DNA of 8,015 nucleotides from assembly GCA_041642635.1 (NCBI GenBank), contig JBEPWB010000055.1, positions 1 to 8,015 on the forward strand, in the 5' to 3' direction. This document shows positions 6,309-8,015 of this stretch, one piece after another. How positions within the stretch are numbered: position 1 is the stretch's first letter; each line of letters begins with the position of its first letter. Origin of the DNA: JAAZVM01 sp041642635 (GTDB lineage: Bacteria; Patescibacteriota; Gracilibacteria; BD1-5; UBA6164). Below the pieces are notes generated by a model. The model was not told the origin of the DNA, ran no database searches, and saw only the letters and a list, made by a program, of their open reading frames with translations. The position numbers and the translations under genes are program-made.

Positions 6309-8015
6309 ATGAAAATTTCTTACAAAGTATTAAAAGAATATAAAAATAATATAAAAAATGAAGATGAAGTAGCACAAGATTTAGTGATGCACACAGCAGA
6401 AGTTGAAGATATAATTTTAAAATGAGAAAATTTAAAAGATGTTTTTATTTGAGAAGTAAAAACTTGTGTTAAACATCCAGACAGTGAAAAATTAAACTGT
6501 ACAACTGTTGAAGTAAATGGTAAAAATTATCCAATTGTTTGTTGAGCTCCAAATGTTAAAGCTGGAATAAAAGTACCCGTTGCTTTAGTTTGAGCTCAAC
6601 TAAAACCTGATTTTGTAATAGCAAAAACAAAGATTAGATGAGAAATTAGTGAGTGAATGATTTGTAGTGAAGATGAACTATGACTAACTGATATCAGACA
6701 AGAATGAATTCTTATTTTACCAGAAGATGCTCCTCTATGAATTAGTGTTAGAGATTATTTTGAAATAAATGATGCAATTTTAGAAATAGATAACAAAGCT
6801 ATAAATCATAGACCTGATTTATTTTCTCATATTTGAATAATTAGAGAAATTTATGCTATAGATTGAGAAAAATTTGACTACAAATATTCTTTAAGAGATT
6901 TTTCATGATTAGAGAAATTAGAAATAGAAAATAAAATAGAAGATGTAGTTAGTAGATATATTTGAATAAAAGTAGAAAATGTAGAAAATATAAGTTCTCC
7001 AGAATACATAAAACAAGTCTTAGAAAGCGCTGATATTACATCAAAATGATTATTAATTGATATATCAAATTATTCTCTTTATTTATATTGACAACCAACT
7101 CATTGTTTTGATTCAGACAAAATAAAATGAAAAATAATTATTAGATTTGCAAATACTTGAGAAAAATTCACTGCATTAAATGATAATGAATACGAACTTA
7201 CTACTAGCGATATTGTAATTGCTGATGAAGAAAAAGTTCTGGCTCTTTGATGAGTTATTTGATGAAAAAATTCTTGTGTTGACAATAATACAAAAAATAT
7301 AATTGTAGAATCAGCTAATTTTGATCAATCTACTGTTAGAAAAACATGAAAAAAATTATGAATTAGAACTGATTCATTAAATGTTTTTGAAAAAGATATA
7401 GTTAATGATTTACAGATTCACTGAGCTTCTCTTATAATTGAAGAATTAGAAAAAAACTTAAAGGATTCTAAAGTAACAGCTTTTAGTGACTCATATAAAA
7501 ATAAACAAAAAGAAATACAAATAGATTTTGATTTAGAATTTTTTAATAAAATTATTTGAAAAAAATATTCAAACGATGAAGTATCAAAAATATTTGATAA
7601 TCTATGAATAAAAATTGATGGTTCAAAATTAATAATTCCTTTTTGGAGAAAAGATTTGAATTTTAAAGCTGATATAGCTGAAGAAATTGCAAGAATAACT
7701 GGTTATAACCAAATAGAATCAACTATTCCTGAAATAAATTCTGGAGCTATTATTCAAAACAAATTATACAAATTAAAAAACGAATCTAGAAACTTTTTCA
7801 CTGATATATGATTTTTTGATATTTATAATTATTCTTTTGTAAATAAAGAAATAATGGAAAATTGTTTGTGAGACACAAATGATTTGATAGAAATGAAAAA
7901 TCCTTTGTCAGAAGAATTATCACACCTAAGATGAAGTTTGATTCCTAATTTACTAGAATCAATTCAAAAAAATCAATCTAGTTATGATTATCTAAAACTT
8001 TTTGAAATAGAAAAA
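6309..8015 (+). CDS. pheT: phenylalanine--tRNA ligase beta subunit (3' end outside window)
   Basis: The first 569 codons are visible, all open with UGA=Gly; the family is about 780-800 aa, so roughly the last quarter is missing. The beta subunit pairs with PheS to charge tRNA-Phe and hydrolyses mischarged Tyr-tRNA. Domains: MKISYKVLKEY start; EMAP/OB-fold tRNA-binding domain about 40-150 (VKTCVKHPDSEKL, VCGAPNVKAG, MICSEDELGL); B3/B4 editing domain about 215-375 with GQPTHCFD (261-268), LALGGVIGG (311-319) and VESANF (333-338); B5 domain with FWRKDLNFKADIAEEIARI (445-463) and TGYNQI; then the start of the catalytic-like core with NPLSEELSHLRGSLIPNLLE (531-550) and LFEIEK. The conserved ERG stretch of the B3/B4 domain is replaced by FEKDI. 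pheS does not precede it; recA does. Start fixed by the family N-terminus and the A-rich leader. Confidence 0.97.

Noticed and set aside
7100..7285. Minus-strand open frame of 61 codons
   Set aside because: It is antisense to the B3/B4 domain of pheT, which aligns well with the family on the plus strand.
1..8015. Search by eye for tRNA genes, CRISPR repeats, insertion sequences and attachment sites
   Set aside because: No cloverleaf with GTTCRA-type arm, no spaced identical repeats, no transposase motif and no long terminal inverted repeats were seen.

Overview
The window is AT-rich bacterial DNA that makes sense only if UGA is read as glycine (translation table 25). With UGA as stop, almost nothing is open. 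With UGA as Gly, nine reading frames appear on both strands, and RecA and PheT align residue by residue with their families, with TGA falling on invariant glycines (for example the TTTGGN loop of RecA). TGG still supplies Trp, which argues against the Mycoplasma-type UGA=Trp code. This code is known from the Patescibacteria (CPR) lineages Absconditabacteria (SR1) and Gracilibacteria; I cannot tell which of the two from this window. Arginine is almost entirely AGA/AGG, and no start codon has a Shine-Dalgarno sequence.

Layout. On the minus strand (about 2354 down to 1) lies a tightly packed cluster: an 81-aa Phe-rich membrane-associated protein, a 383-aa type IV prepilin-like protein, a 303-aa PilX/GspK-like pseudopilin, and perhaps the first codons of a fourth gene at the window edge. 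On the plus strand, divergent from a 94-base intergenic region, follow a 190-aa four-helix membrane protein of unknown function (2449-3021), a 351-aa putative transcription factor with sigma-70 region 4 plus HARE/RpoE-delta-type winged helices (3106-4161), a DnaQ-family DEDDh exonuclease (4258-4866) with a 75-aa zinc-ribbon protein just downstream (4884-5111), recA (5193-6185), and the first 569 codons of pheT (6309 to the window end).

Transcription units are fairly clear. Strong hairpin terminators follow the sigma-like gene and recA, and a weaker AT-rich hairpin follows the membrane protein gene. A good sigma-70-type promoter with a small palindrome precedes recA. The plus-strand half is housekeeping and DNA-maintenance work (recombination, exonuclease, tRNA charging, transcription control); the minus-strand half is a cell-surface pilus or pseudopilus locus, consistent with the episymbiotic or predatory lifestyle proposed for these lineages. 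I saw no tRNA, rRNA, CRISPR array or insertion sequence. If the 81-aa gene is accepted, no gene-free stretch exceeds about 100 bases.
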